A stretch of 64,000 bases of DNA from Lachnospiraceae bacterium (GCA_902363835.1 CABJBM010000022.1:1-64000), one strand, 5' to 3'. Shown: positions 43,825-50,936, counted from the stretch's first letter. Numbers and translations: made by a program. The notes: generated by a model from the letters alone, not told the origin.

Positions 43825-45849
43825 ATGACAATAGAACAATATTTTGACAGGCCGGATACTCATTATTTTGTGCCTGATCCGGAGAACTCAGCCTGTTATT
43901 GCAAAGAACACTGGAAGGAAGATGTGGAGCATATCCTTCGGATTGCAGACCAAGTGTGTGAAAACACATTTCTGTTTGATTTAAACTGGGATATGGAGCG
44001 CACCTATGAGCCTGTGGTATTTTCCGGGGAAATTGACTGGAGCTATACGCCTTTTGGTGATCCGGAATTTGTCTGGCAGTTTAACAGGCACCGGTTTTTC
44101 ATCTGCCTGGGGCAGGCCTGGCAGATGACCGGAGATGAAGCATATATAAAATGCTTTCTGCGGCTGATTAATGACTGGATAGACAGAGTCCTGCTGGAGG
44201 AAAAGACTGAGATGGGACCGTGGCGCCTGTTGGAGACAGGGCTTCGGGGAGAAACCTGGACAAAAGCAATCCGCTATTTTAAAGACAGCAGCTTCATAAC
44301 AGAGGATTTTTTAGACCGGTTTTTAAAATCATTGCGGCTCCATGCAAGAAGGCTGGTGGAAAAGGGCGGGGATGAAAGACTGCAGAGCAACTGGTGCATT
44401 CTGGAGAACAGCGGACTTTTTGAGATTGCAATGGGACTTCCTCAGAATGATGAAACAAAGGAATGGGCTTCCATTGCTCTGGAGAGGATTTATAAGTCAG
44501 TTAAGGTGCAGATTTACAAGGACGGCAGCCAGTGGGAGCAATCCCCTATGTATCACAATGAAGTATATCACTGCCTGTGCTGTGTGATTTTTCTTGCAAG
44601 AGCCAATGATATCCCGTTGGAACCGGATTTTGAGGAAACGGTTCATTCCATGGCACTGGCTAATGTTATCTGGAAAAAGCCGGACAGTCATCAATTCACC
44701 CATGGAGATTCTGATGACACAGATTTGCGGGATAAAATCACCATGGGAGCCTGGTTATTCCAGGATCCTGTCTTAAAATGGGGCGGCTTTGAGCTTATGG
44801 ATTATGAAGGCGCCTGGGATTTCGGAAGCAGCGCCTGTGCTGATTATGCCCTTCTTCCAGCAAGGGAACCGGATTTTATATCAGCATGCCTGGAGAACAG
44901 TGGAAATTACTATTTAAGGGAAAGCTGGAAAAGGAATGCCAATCTTCTTCATTTTACATGCGGTGCAATGAGTACAGGTCATTGTCATGGGGATAAAATG
45001 CATGTGGATTTAGTTATGAATGGAGAAGATGTGCTGATTGACGGGGGCAGGGGAACCTATATGAATGTTCCTCTTCGTTTTACTTTAAAGGGGAATCCAG
45101 GTCATAATACCACAACGGTTGATGGGGAATCCTTTACTGGATTTGAAGATTCCTGGTATACAAATAAGCTTTCTCTGCCTGTAAACAGAGCATACAGCAC
45201 AGGAAAGATTGCAGAATTTGTACAGGGCGGTCATCTGGGGTATATGAAAAAGGGTATCTTTGTAAATCGGCGTATTATCTGGATCAAACCGGATATTTAT
45301 CTGATTCATGACCAGTTTTATGGGGAAGGTGAACATGAATACAGGCAGCATTTCCATTTTGCACCGGAAGGAGAGATTTTCACAGAAGGAAATCTGGTGA
45401 CTTTCCGGGGAAAAGAGACCAGTGCATTTTTAAATTTTTTAACAAAGGATGTTATACTTGAAAAAAGCAGGGGAGTGACCTCAAGGCATTATAATCAGCG
45501 GGAAGAAAATGATGTGATTAACGCGGTCTTAAAAAAGGAAGGGTTTGCCAGCATGATTACAGTCATAAATGGGGGGAGCTCTTCTGCCGCGGAACCGGCT
45601 GAAGTGAAGATGATAGATGCAATCAGCCATACACTTCATAAAACGCTGGCAGAGAGCGAAGCCCAGGCCGTGAAAATCACTGTGGGGAGACGAAGTTATG
45701 TAGTAATTCTCTGCAATGATGAGGTCCTCCATACTTCAGATGCAGTGATCGCAGATGAATGTTTTGCTACAGGAAATGTCTGTGTTTTCAATGTCAGCGG
45801 CAGGAAAAAAGGAGAAAGGCTTTATGGAGGGGAAGTGCTTCATGTATAA
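43825..45849 (+). CDS. Heparinase II/III-family polysaccharide lyase
   Basis: A 674-residue protein with an N-terminal alpha-toroid (W-Q-F-N-R-H-R-F near residue 92; Q-S-N-W-C-I-L-E-N-S near 190; E-Q-S-P-M-Y-H-N-E-V-Y-H near 240) and a C-terminal beta-sandwich of the heparinase II/III type (G-H-C-H-G-D-K-M-H-V-D-L, then N-P-G-H-N-T). These Asn, Tyr and His residues match the catalytic sets of PL12/PL15/PL21 lyases. No signal peptide is visible, so it would cleave imported glycosaminoglycan- or alginate-like oligosaccharides before GH88. Substrate assignment (heparan, chondroitin, hyaluronan or alginate) is open. Confidence 0.85.
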   Translation: MTIEQYFDRPDTHYFVPDPENSACYCKEHWKEDVEHILRIADQVCENTFLFDLNWDMERTYEPVVFSGEIDWSYTPFGDPEFVWQFNRHRFFICLGQAWQMTGDEAYIKCFLRLINDWIDRVLLEEKTEMGPWRLLETGLRGETWTKAIRYFKDSSFITEDFLDRFLKSLRLHARRLVEKGGDERLQSNWCILENSGLFEIAMGLPQNDETKEWASIALERIYKSVKVQIYKDGSQWEQSPMYHNEVYHCLCCVIFLARANDIPLEPDFEETVHSMALANVIWKKPDSHQFTHGDSDDTDLRDKITMGAWLFQDPVLKWGGFELMDYEGAWDFGSSACADYALLPAREPDFISACLENSGNYYLRESWKRNANLLHFTCGAMSTGHCHGDKMHVDLVMNGEDVLIDGGRGTYMNVPLRFTLKGNPGHNTTTVDGESFTGFEDSWYTNKLSLPVNRAYSTGKIAEFVQGGHLGYMKKGIFVNRRIIWIKPDIYLIHDQFYGEGEHEYRQHFHFAPEGEIFTEGNLVTFRGKETSAFLNFLTKDVILEKSRGVTSRHYNQREENDVINAVLKKEGFASMITVINGGSSSAAEPAEVKMIDAISHTLHKTLAESEAQAVKITVGRRSYVVILCNDEVLHTSDAVIADECFATGNVCVFNVSGRKKGERLYGGEVLHV

Positions 45850-45916
45850 GCAGACCGGATCATTGGGAGTGTGAGTGGAGCAGAGACATGATAAGAGAGC
45901 AGTGTTGCAGTCGTGG

Positions 45917-45948
45917 CAGGTTCTTTGGAACCTGCTTTTCTGTTTTTG
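45917..45948 (+). terminator. Terminator of the polysaccharide operon
   Basis: An 8-bp stem GCAGGTTC / GAACCTGC with a TTTG loop is followed by TTTTCTGTTTTT. Confidence 0.8.
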
Positions 45949-45954
45949 AGCATA

Positions 45955-46012
45955 AAAACGGAGTTGCTGCTCCGGTAGATTATCCAATCTATTGGAGCAG
46001 CAACTCCGTTTT
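45955..46012. terminator. Long bidirectional terminator downstream of the micropeptide gene
   Basis: A perfect 19-bp stem (45955-45973 with 45994-46012) has an inner TAGATT/AATCTA stem and T-runs outward on both strands. It lies nine bases past the micropeptide stop, so it ends that leftward unit. Confidence 0.85.
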
Positions 46013-46020
46013 ATTAAAAA

Positions 46021-46089
46021 TTATTTGCAAAACTGAGAAATTAAATCTAATAAATCGCTAAAGTTACATGAGCTAAAGTCAAAAAACAT
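46021..46089 (-). CDS. Putative 22-residue micropeptide
   Basis: ATG 46089 follows TAAGGAGG at 9-base spacing and the frame ends at TAA 46021-46023. The peptide starts M-F-F-D-F, has two Cys (residues 8 and 21), and the helical stretch S-D-L-L-D-L-I-S-Q-F. It has its own promoter (46139-46167) and terminator, so the whole looks like a dedicated unit. A frameshifted relative at 34929-35011 keeps the pattern S-C-x-F-x-D-L-L-D-L-I-x-Q-x-C-K while the DNA differs at many third positions, which favours past coding selection. Function is unknown; an amphipathic signal, toxin or leader peptide is possible. Confidence 0.5.
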   Translation of the reverse strand: MFFDFSSCNFSDLLDLISQFCK

Positions 46090-46205
46090 AATACGTAACC
46101 TCCTTATTATTATTATTTACTTTTTTTGGAACAAGTTCATTGTAACACTTATGTAACAGAAATGTAATATATAATAAATGGAATGAAAAGCAGTAATTGG
46201 CAGTT
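46024..46205 (-). repeat. Dispersed micropeptide element, copy 2
   Basis: This is the better kept partner of the element at 34940-35115, similar from the peptide 3' end through the ribosome site, palindrome, promoter and the GAATGAAAAGCAG block. Confidence 0.8.
46139..46167 (-). promoter_or_regulatory. Micropeptide promoter with 11-bp direct repeats
   Basis: On the minus strand TTACAT, 17 bases, TACAAT form a good sigma-A promoter. The same bases are TTACAT-N5-TTACAT-N5-TTACAA, three repeats at an 11-base period, the spacing used by OmpR/PhoP-type response regulators. A GAACTTGTTC palindrome (46128-46137) follows at the expected transcript start. Confidence 0.55.
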
Positions 46206-46331
46206 TAATGCCCGCCGCCAGTACCATAGATGATCACCAAAGGCTGCTGTGGCCGTAATGGAAGAGAAGAATATAAAGTAATTAAGATTGAAGGAATCAG
46301 GGGCAGATGTGGTTTGTCTGTAAAAGGGAGG

Positions 46332-46362
46332 AGCCGGCAGGATCGGGGGAATCCTGCCGGCT
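46332..46362. terminator. Strong hairpin downstream of the 58-residue gene
   Basis: A perfect 12-bp AGCCGGCAGGAT / ATCCTGCCGGCT stem with a 7-base loop. No long T-run; it may end the leftward small gene at 46514-46687. Confidence 0.5.
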
Positions 46363-46513
46363 GTATGAAAAAAAGTTTATTTTAAAAGGGTGCTGGCCTC
46401 TTTACAATTATTAATATACATGCAAATTGTGACGGAAGTTTGATGAATCTGTGACTTCCGTGTGTATATTAGATAGAGCACAGAATGTACAATTTGATGA
46501 AGAAGATTAGGAT

Positions 46514-46687
46514 TAAATAAAGGCTTTCTGCTGTAATAATATCCCGGCGACATGGTGCAATTGCGCAGCGGTATCAATGTATGAATGATTCTCGTGCAGC
46601 ATTATCTGCAGCCATACCGGGAGTGTTATAAAGTAACGTCTGGTGCTGGTACTTTTAAAAAGTAATTTGGATAAATTATTTTCCATC
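46514..46687 (-). CDS. Small conserved-looking protein (57 residues)
   Basis: An ATGATG start sits behind GAGGTGAT, and the second ATG (46687) is best spaced. The frame ends at TAA 46514-46516. The protein has S-T-S-T-R-R-Y-F-I-T-L-P-V-W-L-Q and H-S-Y-I-D-T-A-A-Q-L-H-H-V-A. I recall similar short proteins in Firmicutes with an S-T-R-x-Y-x-x-x-L-P motif and a second helix rich in Thr-Ala-x-x-Leu, but no function. It is too short for usual gene calling. It overlaps and displaces an implausible frame at 46377-46577. Confidence 0.6.
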
Positions 46688-46791
46688 ATATCACCTCAAA
46701 AATATGGTGTGTAGAATGGAAAATAATAATGCAGGAAGTATCTGGATGCCACTGAAGTTAGCATCTTTCAGAAAAAGGAGGTGCTGTATTA

Positions 46792-47181
46792 AAATTTCCG
46801 TCTGCAGACATTTATCCGCTGTGCATGGAAACTATTAGGAATAATGATTTTGATGATGATGAAATTTATCTTTCTGGTCTTACATCAGAGCCTGCTTCCA
46901 CGGTAAATGCACCACGTATCAAAGAATGTTTTCTTTCTCTTGAAAGTCGATATTTATGGGAGCGTGAGATTGAAGAAGGAGACGATCATGTTCTAATGTG
47001 TTTTAAGGTGACAAATATTTGTATTGATGAAGCAAATTTAGATGAGGTAATGCAAGGACGTTATGGCGAGAAAGGATTGCTTTATAACGTACATTACCCT
47101 GTTAATCCAGAAACCTTTACAGGAAGTTCTCATGATTATATAGCCATATTGCAAAAGTATAGAGATATGGGTGAGTATTGA
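46792..47181 (+). pseudogene. Flavin reductase-like protein, N-terminally truncated
   Basis: The frame is open from 46762 and codes K-F-P-S-A-D-I-Y-P-L-C before the first ATG at 46825. That ATG has no ribosome site, while an AAGGAGG at 46775-46781 has no start after it. The protein part resembles the second half of flavin reductase-like (FMN-binding split-barrel) proteins: N-A-P-R-I-K-E-C-F-L-S-L-E-S-R, then D-H-V-L-M-C-F-K-V, G-R-Y-G-E-K-G-L-L-Y-N-V-H-Y-P and a final R-D-M-G-E-Y. About 60-80 N-terminal residues are missing, so it is most likely a broken gene. Confidence 0.6.
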
Positions 47182-47221
47182 CAACAGAGTTTCCATTTGT
47201 GTTGAATTATGGGTAAAAAGC

Positions 47222-47257
47222 AACTACTAGCTATCAGTATTCAGCTGGTAGTTTTTT
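47222..47257 (+). terminator. Terminator after the flavin reductase-like remnant
   Basis: An 11-bp stem AACTACTAGCT / AGCTGGTAGTT (one G-T pair) is followed by TTTTT. Confidence 0.75.
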
Positions 47258-47276
47258 ATACCCAAAATGTAATAAG

Positions 47277-47474
47277 ATGATCAACAAAACTGATATTTGG
47301 TGGAGGAAGAGAGCGGAATTGACAAATGCTGAGAAAAGCAGGTCAATGAACGATAAGGAACTGGCTGAGTTGATTGCCAGTGGAGAATGGTCTTGCATCT
47401 GTCTATTTTGTAGATATGAATACACAGGACAGAGTAAGTCCGATGAAGAAGGAAACGTGGTCTGTGATGGTTAG
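47277..47474 (+). CDS. Small hypothetical protein with Cys motif (phage-like)
   Basis: A 65-residue frame from ATG 47277 with L-T-N-A-E-K-S-R-S-M-N-D-K-E-L-A-E-L-I followed by C-I-C-L-F-C. The pattern 'NAE(K/R)-x-(R/K)-x-M-(N/T)-D-x-E-L-A' and a Cys cluster recalls small proteins common in Clostridial phages. The ribosome site is weak. It may be a single-gene phage relic or a real small gene. Confidence 0.4.
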   Translation: MINKTDIWWRKRAELTNAEKSRSMNDKELAELIASGEWSCICLFCRYEYTGQSKSDEEGNVVCDG

Positions 47475-47535
47475 ACTTGTGTAATGGGTACAATGGAATG
47501 GCTACAACAACAGAATTGACATTTTCATTACAAAA

Positions 47536-47573
47536 AACACGTACCGACTAGATAAACCAGACAGATACGTGTT
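47536..47573 (-). terminator. Terminator of the small membrane protein gene
   Basis: On the minus strand an 8-bp stem AACACGTA / TACGTGTT runs into TTTTTT. Confidence 0.7.
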
Positions 47574-47585
47574 ATATAACTAAAG

Positions 47586-47909
47586 TTATTCCATTTGCTT
47601 CCAGTATTTATGGAGAAATGCGTATGTAATCAAAGGATTAGCCAGTCCCAAAACTGCTTGCGGACTCTTGAATACAATAATGTCTATTATAAGGCGTATT
47701 ATAGCTACTATTACGATAAGATAAAAAGCAATATGTTTTTTATTTAAGAATAACCAAATATATAATATCACACTCACTGTGCAGATAGCTGTTACACTAT
47801 AAATTGCTAAAGATAAATTTACTAATGCGCTTATGGTACTTCCCAAAACACTGATTATACACCAGATTTTAATCCCTAATCCAAATTTTACAACATTTTG
47901 ATTTTCCAT
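47586..47909 (-). CDS. Hypothetical four-helix membrane protein
   Basis: A 107-residue hydrophobic protein with about four membrane helices (residues about 12-32, 36-54, 58-76 and 80-95) and short polar ends. No family is recognised. It has a clear terminator and AT-rich codon use like its neighbours to the right. Confidence 0.55.
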   Translation of the reverse strand: MENQNVVKFGLGIKIWCIISVLGSTISALVNLSLAIYSVTAICTVSVILYIWLFLNKKHIAFYLIVIVAIIRLIIDIIVFKSPQAVLGLANPLITYAFLHKYWKQME

Positions 47910-48125
47910 AATTTTACCATTCTCTTAAATATTTTCAAACACCAGTTTTTTCTTTAAACATATAGTAACTAATATTTTAGTACAAAAGCAGCAAATGTAA
48001 TGAATTGTTATTTTAATGTAATTAATAATTAATTTCAGGACGTAAGGATGTCAAAGATATATGCGGTTTTGGAATGTTTGCTACTGAGTCAGATTAGTAA
48101 ACTAAGATTCAAAGGAGGAATAAAA

Positions 48126-48335
48126 GTGATAATTTAGAATAGAGAAATCAAAGAAAATATATTAAGGAATTTATATTTAAATTTTAATCCAAATATATCT
48201 GATAAAGAATTACTTGATCTTAGAGAGAAAATATATCTCAAGGTTTTTCTTAAAAAGAACGGATTCGGAACATACGGAAGAGATTATTATCTCAGGAGCC
48301 GAAAAAAGATATGTATAATGAAAATGAGGATTTAA
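48126..48335 (+). pseudogene. Small gene with early in-frame TAG
   Basis: GTG 48126 lies behind a perfect AAAGGAGG at ideal spacing, but codon 4 is TAG (48135-48137). The same frame then stays open for 65 codons, encoding a Lys/Leu-rich helical sequence (N-I-S-D-K-E-L-L-D-L-R-E-K, G-F-G-T-Y-G-R-D-Y-Y). A good ribosome site plus an open frame plus one stop suggests a recently inactivated small gene. Confidence 0.45.
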
Positions 48336-48348
48336 CCTAAAGTGTAAT

Positions 48349-48588
48349 TCATTTTATATCCAAACGCCAGCTGCGGACATCAAGGTCAGTGTTTAGTTCA
48401 TACTTATTGCAGCATTCATTGCAATGAATATGAACGGTATGTTCTTCGAAACCAGGGATATCATTGTGTTCTTCCAAGATTTTTCCTTTTCCGCAAGGGC
48501 ATTCATATTCATGGAGTTCGATAATGCCAGGGCCAGCACCGTAGCCTACGTGTCCCTTAAGTATTGAATTGATTAATTTGGTTTTCAT
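48349..48588 (-). CDS. Small Cys-rich hypothetical protein (zinc-ribbon-like)
   Basis: A 79-residue protein with C-P-C-G-K-G-K and, 25 residues later, H-C-N-E-C-C, a likely zinc-binding knuckle pair. ATG 48588 follows GGAGGATA. The family is not recognised. Confidence 0.6.
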   Translation of the reverse strand: MKTKLINSILKGHVGYGAGPGIIELHEYECPCGKGKILEEHNDIPGFEEHTVHIHCNECCNKYELNTDLDVRSWRLDIK

Positions 48589-48705
48589 ATGTTATCCTCC
48601 GTTATTATAAGTATGATAACAAATCAATATAAATTAAAGTTAATAGAAATATAAACTTTTTAATAAGTAAATCTGAAATTTAAGAAAAGAGGGGAGGAAG
48701 TTTAT

Positions 48706-48732
48706 ATGTACGGAAGTTCAGGCGAAAAATGA
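48706..48732 (+). CDS. Eight-codon leader ORF
   Basis: ATG 48706 behind GGGGAGGAAG encodes an octapeptide starting M-Y-G-S-S-G-E-K. Its TGA overlaps the ATG of the next micro-ORF (ATGA), the arrangement of a coupled leader. Confidence 0.3.
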   Translation: MYGSSGEK

Positions 48733-48812
48733 GGTTAAATAAAAGAGTTATTTTGAATCAATTAGGGCTGAATAAAGCGGAGATAAAATTTAAGAATTGT
48801 AACAAAAAATAA
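48729..48812 (+). CDS. 27-residue basic micropeptide
   Basis: ATG 48729 overlaps the stop of the octapeptide. The peptide is basic (M-R-L-N-K-R-V-I-L-N-Q-L-G-L-N-K) and its TAA runs straight into a terminator. Together with the leader it forms a tiny transcription unit. Function unknown. Confidence 0.35.
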   Translation: MRLNKRVILNQLGLNKAEIKFKNCNKK

Positions 48813-48840
48813 GAATAGGGATGTTTTTCCCTACTCTTAT
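48811..48840 (+). terminator. Terminator of the micro-ORF unit
   Basis: AAGAATAGGG (48811-48820) pairs with CCCTACTCTT (48829-48838), one G-T pair, loop ATGTTTTT. Confidence 0.6.
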
Positions 48841-48941
48841 ATAGTGCCAGTTATCTACTACCAGGTAGTATACTTTTTATATCAACATAGAAAGTTTTAG
48901 AGATTGAAATTAGTTTAAGAGACCTTTTACAGACTCAATTC

Positions 48942-49163
48942 TCAGAAATCAATGGATTGGCTTTGTATATTACAACCAACATTTTCAATACAAGATTTAA
49001 TTGAATTTTCGTCTGTTGATTCATTGTATCCGACTTCAATGGAACCTCTTGCTACATCAATATTGACCATAGAAACTCCTTCTATTTTATCCAATGCATT
49101 TTTAAGCTGAGTTTTAATTTCTGAATTCTGTATACCTGATGTATTATAATGAATTCTGTTCAT
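48942..49163 (-). CDS. HMA-like (heavy-metal-associated fold) small protein without CxxC
   Basis: A 73-residue protein with the beta-alpha-beta-beta-alpha-beta spacing of HMA domains: I-K-T-Q-L-K-N-A-L-D-K-I-E-G-V-S-M-V-N-I-D and I-E-V-G-Y, then I-K-S-C-I-E-N-V-G-C. The usual metal-binding CxxC in the first loop is absent; only two Cys occur near the C-terminus. It may have lost metal binding. It lies just after the cold-shock gene on the same strand. AAGGAG precedes ATG 49163. Confidence 0.6.
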   Translation of the reverse strand: MNRIHYNTSGIQNSEIKTQLKNALDKIEGVSMVNIDVARGSIEVGYNESTDENSIKSCIENVGCNIQSQSIDF

Positions 49164-49187
49164 AAGATAACTCCTTTACAGTTTAAA

Positions 49188-49397
49188 TTATATTTTATGG
49201 ACATTTAAAGCGCATAAGCCTTTATCATCTTGTTTAACGTCAAAGTTGACGGACTCGCCTTCGTGCAAATCTTTATTATGAGTTTTTTCTTTAACCTGTG
49301 AGTGATGTACGAAAACATCCTGGCCTTCGTTTGTTGAGATAAAGCCGTAGCCTCTTTCGTTATCAAACCATTTAACTGTACCGGTATAATTAGCCAT
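49188..49397 (-). CDS. Cold-shock protein (CspA family)
   Basis: A 69-residue OB-fold RNA chaperone with RNP1 K-W-F-D-N-E-R-G-Y-G-F-I and RNP2 D-V-F-V-H-H-S. AAGGAGG lies before ATG 49397. A leader of about 100 bases rich in T and A separates it from the next gene, as is usual for cold-shock mRNAs. It probably shares a transcript with the HMA-like gene 24 bases downstream. Confidence 0.95.
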   Translation of the reverse strand: MANYTGTVKWFDNERGYGFISTNEGQDVFVHHSQVKEKTHNKDLHEGESVNFDVKQDDKGLCALNVHKI

Positions 49398-49504
49398 GTT
49401 AAGAACCTCCTTGCAAATCGTCTATAAACCTATTAAAGTTTTATAGATAGTATTTCCTTATATGTGGAAATGGTTTCATGGATATATTTCAATAATATTA
49501 GAGT

Positions 49505-49657
49505 TTAATGTTCTTTATCCTTTGAATTATCAGCCTTTAATCCGAATACGGCTCGGGCGCTTTCTGCTTGTGGATTATGCTTAATGTGTTTGGAATGAAA
49601 GGTGCCATCTTCTTTTTTATGATTACTTGTACTTTTTTTTGAATTATCTTTGCTCAT
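49505..49657 (-). CDS. Small basic hydrophilic protein (CPC_1213-like)
   Basis: The likely start is ATG 49657 with a GAAGG site, giving 50 residues; an upstream TTG (49732) is in frame but lacks a site. The protein is all polar, with K-K-E-D-G-T-F-H-S-K-H-I-K-H-N-P-Q-A-E-S-A-R-A in its core, which recalls the CPC_1213 family of small clostridial proteins. That name is from memory; function is unknown. Confidence 0.5.
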   Translation of the reverse strand: MSKDNSKKSTSNHKKEDGTFHSKHIKHNPQAESARAVFGLKADNSKDKEH

Positions 49658-49732
49658 AATTTGCCTTCTTGCAATGCTGTTTTTTTTAGTATTCCATTCA
49701 TTTAAAAATCTCATTCTATGGTTGGTTTCCAA

Positions 49733-49965
49733 TTAAAGCCATAAAATTGTATTATATATAAGGCGTTGGAAAACTAAGCAATACTTTATATAAACATATT
49801 GAATAAACCAGATATTAACTTGTTAGGTAATAAAATGAGCATTTTCCTGATAAGTTAGATTTGGAAGTACAAGGTGAAATAAGAAATTATTAGATATTTT
49901 TTGTGGCTTTATGCCGTAAAACTAAGATTGGCCAAAGCTCGCAGCTCTGGGCAGGAAATTAAGAT
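49733..49965. other. AT-rich intergenic, no gene seen
   Basis: There are only very short open frames and no ribosome site with a following frame of useful length. Confidence 0.5.
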
Positions 49966-50430
49966 TTAATTCATCATATAAATTTTTAAATTTAGATAAG
50001 CAGCCAATATACTCCATAAAAGATATGGGATTTGTAAGTATGCTGCAATAGAATCTATTTTATAAAATTGTTGGATCATTATAATTATTAGAATGATTAA
50101 TATGATTAACCATAAAAAGGAAAGTAAATATTGAGAAAATCCAAAGAAAATAATACTCCAGCAAAAGTTAAAAAATAGTTGAAGTCCATAAATTTTTAAA
50201 GCTTTTGTTGAATTCGCATTTCCAGACATAAAAATTATGTATGATGATATTCCCATTAAAATATACAGCAATGTCCATACAATAGAAAAGATATAGGATG
50301 GAGGGCTAAAGGCTGGTTTGTTTAGTGAAGAATACATTGACATATTTCCACTTATAAGAGCGGATAAAGATCCGACAGCTAAGGGAATAAGGATAGAAAT
50401 TATTAGGGCACTTTTATTAAGAGATTTCAT
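49966..50430 (-). CDS. tspO: TspO/MBR family membrane protein
   Basis: A 154-residue five-helix protein. It keeps the TspO motifs S-L-N-K-P-A-F-S-P-P-S-Y-I-F, V-W-T-L-L-Y-I-L-M-G and the Trp/Asn-rich L-F-F-N-F-C-W-S-I-I-F-F-G. TspO proteins bind porphyrins and affect tetrapyrrole or stress physiology. ATG 50430 with GGAG is preferred to the in-frame start at 50472. AT-rich codons match the island around it. Confidence 0.85.
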   Translation of the reverse strand: MKSLNKSALIISILIPLAVGSLSALISGNMSMYSSLNKPAFSPPSYIFSIVWTLLYILMGISSYIIFMSGNANSTKALKIYGLQLFFNFCWSIIFFGFSQYLLSFLWLIILIILIIIMIQQFYKIDSIAAYLQIPYLLWSILAAYLNLKIYMMN

Positions 50431-50526
50431 ATAATGAGCTCCGGGAGTATTTATAACAATATATGAAATCAAATTAAGAGATATACAGATTATAGAATAA
50501 ATTATTATTTTAAAAGGAACATAATT

Positions 50527-50709
50527 ATGAGATGGTTAAACCGGAATAAATATGAAGTTCTGGAATCAGAAACCGTGATGCATACCAATGTGACAGAAAT
50601 GCAGGTATGCATCAATCAGATGTATGAAATGATTGGCTGGTATTTAAACTGCCCCGAAAAAATATTCCCATCACTTCCTCCTTTCCCCCTGAAAACAACA
50701 TCAGGCTGA
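50527..50709 (+). CDS. Doubtful 60-residue ORF
   Basis: ATG 50527 lies behind AAAGGAAC and codes a mildly plausible helix (V-T-E-M-Q-V-C-I-N-Q-M-Y-E-M-I-G-W-Y) before a Pro-rich tail. No family is recognised and the tail overlaps a possible hairpin. It is listed because of the ribosome site only. Confidence 0.25.
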   Translation: MRWLNRNKYEVLESETVMHTNVTEMQVCINQMYEMIGWYLNCPEKIFPSLPPFPLKTTSG

Positions 50710-50849
50710 AAGGGGATTTTTTGTCCTGTGAAGCAGGGAGGCCTATCACCTCAGAAGATGCCGTCCTCCCCGATACAGGCCTTATTCCTCTGAATCAATA
50801 AACACAAATACCAAGCGGTTTTCCAAATAAAAAAGATAAGAAATAATCA

Positions 50850-50878
50850 TTGACTTGAAAGACGTTATATATTATAAT
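50850..50878 (+). promoter_or_regulatory. Promoter of the fructosamine operon
   Basis: TTGACT (50850-50855), 17 bases, TATAAT (50873-50878), about 60 bases upstream of frlB. Confidence 0.8.
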
Positions 50879-50902
50879 GTGTAAAGAATATATAACGTTA
50901 TA
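50862..50902. promoter_or_regulatory. Operator of the fructosamine operon (candidate FrlR sites)
   Basis: ACGTTATATAT (50862-50872) and its exact reverse complement ATATATAACGT (50888-50898) flank the -10 box. A further perfect palindrome TATAACGTTATA sits at 50891-50902. A GntR/HutC-type repressor bound here would cover the promoter; frlR at 56182 is the natural candidate. Confidence 0.55.
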
Positions 50903-50936
50903 TAATAATATAATCATATTAAACGGAGGAATTACC

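Noticed and set aside
46377..46577. 66-codon minus-strand ORF
   Set aside because: It overlaps the better supported 57-residue gene in another frame and lacks a ribosome site.
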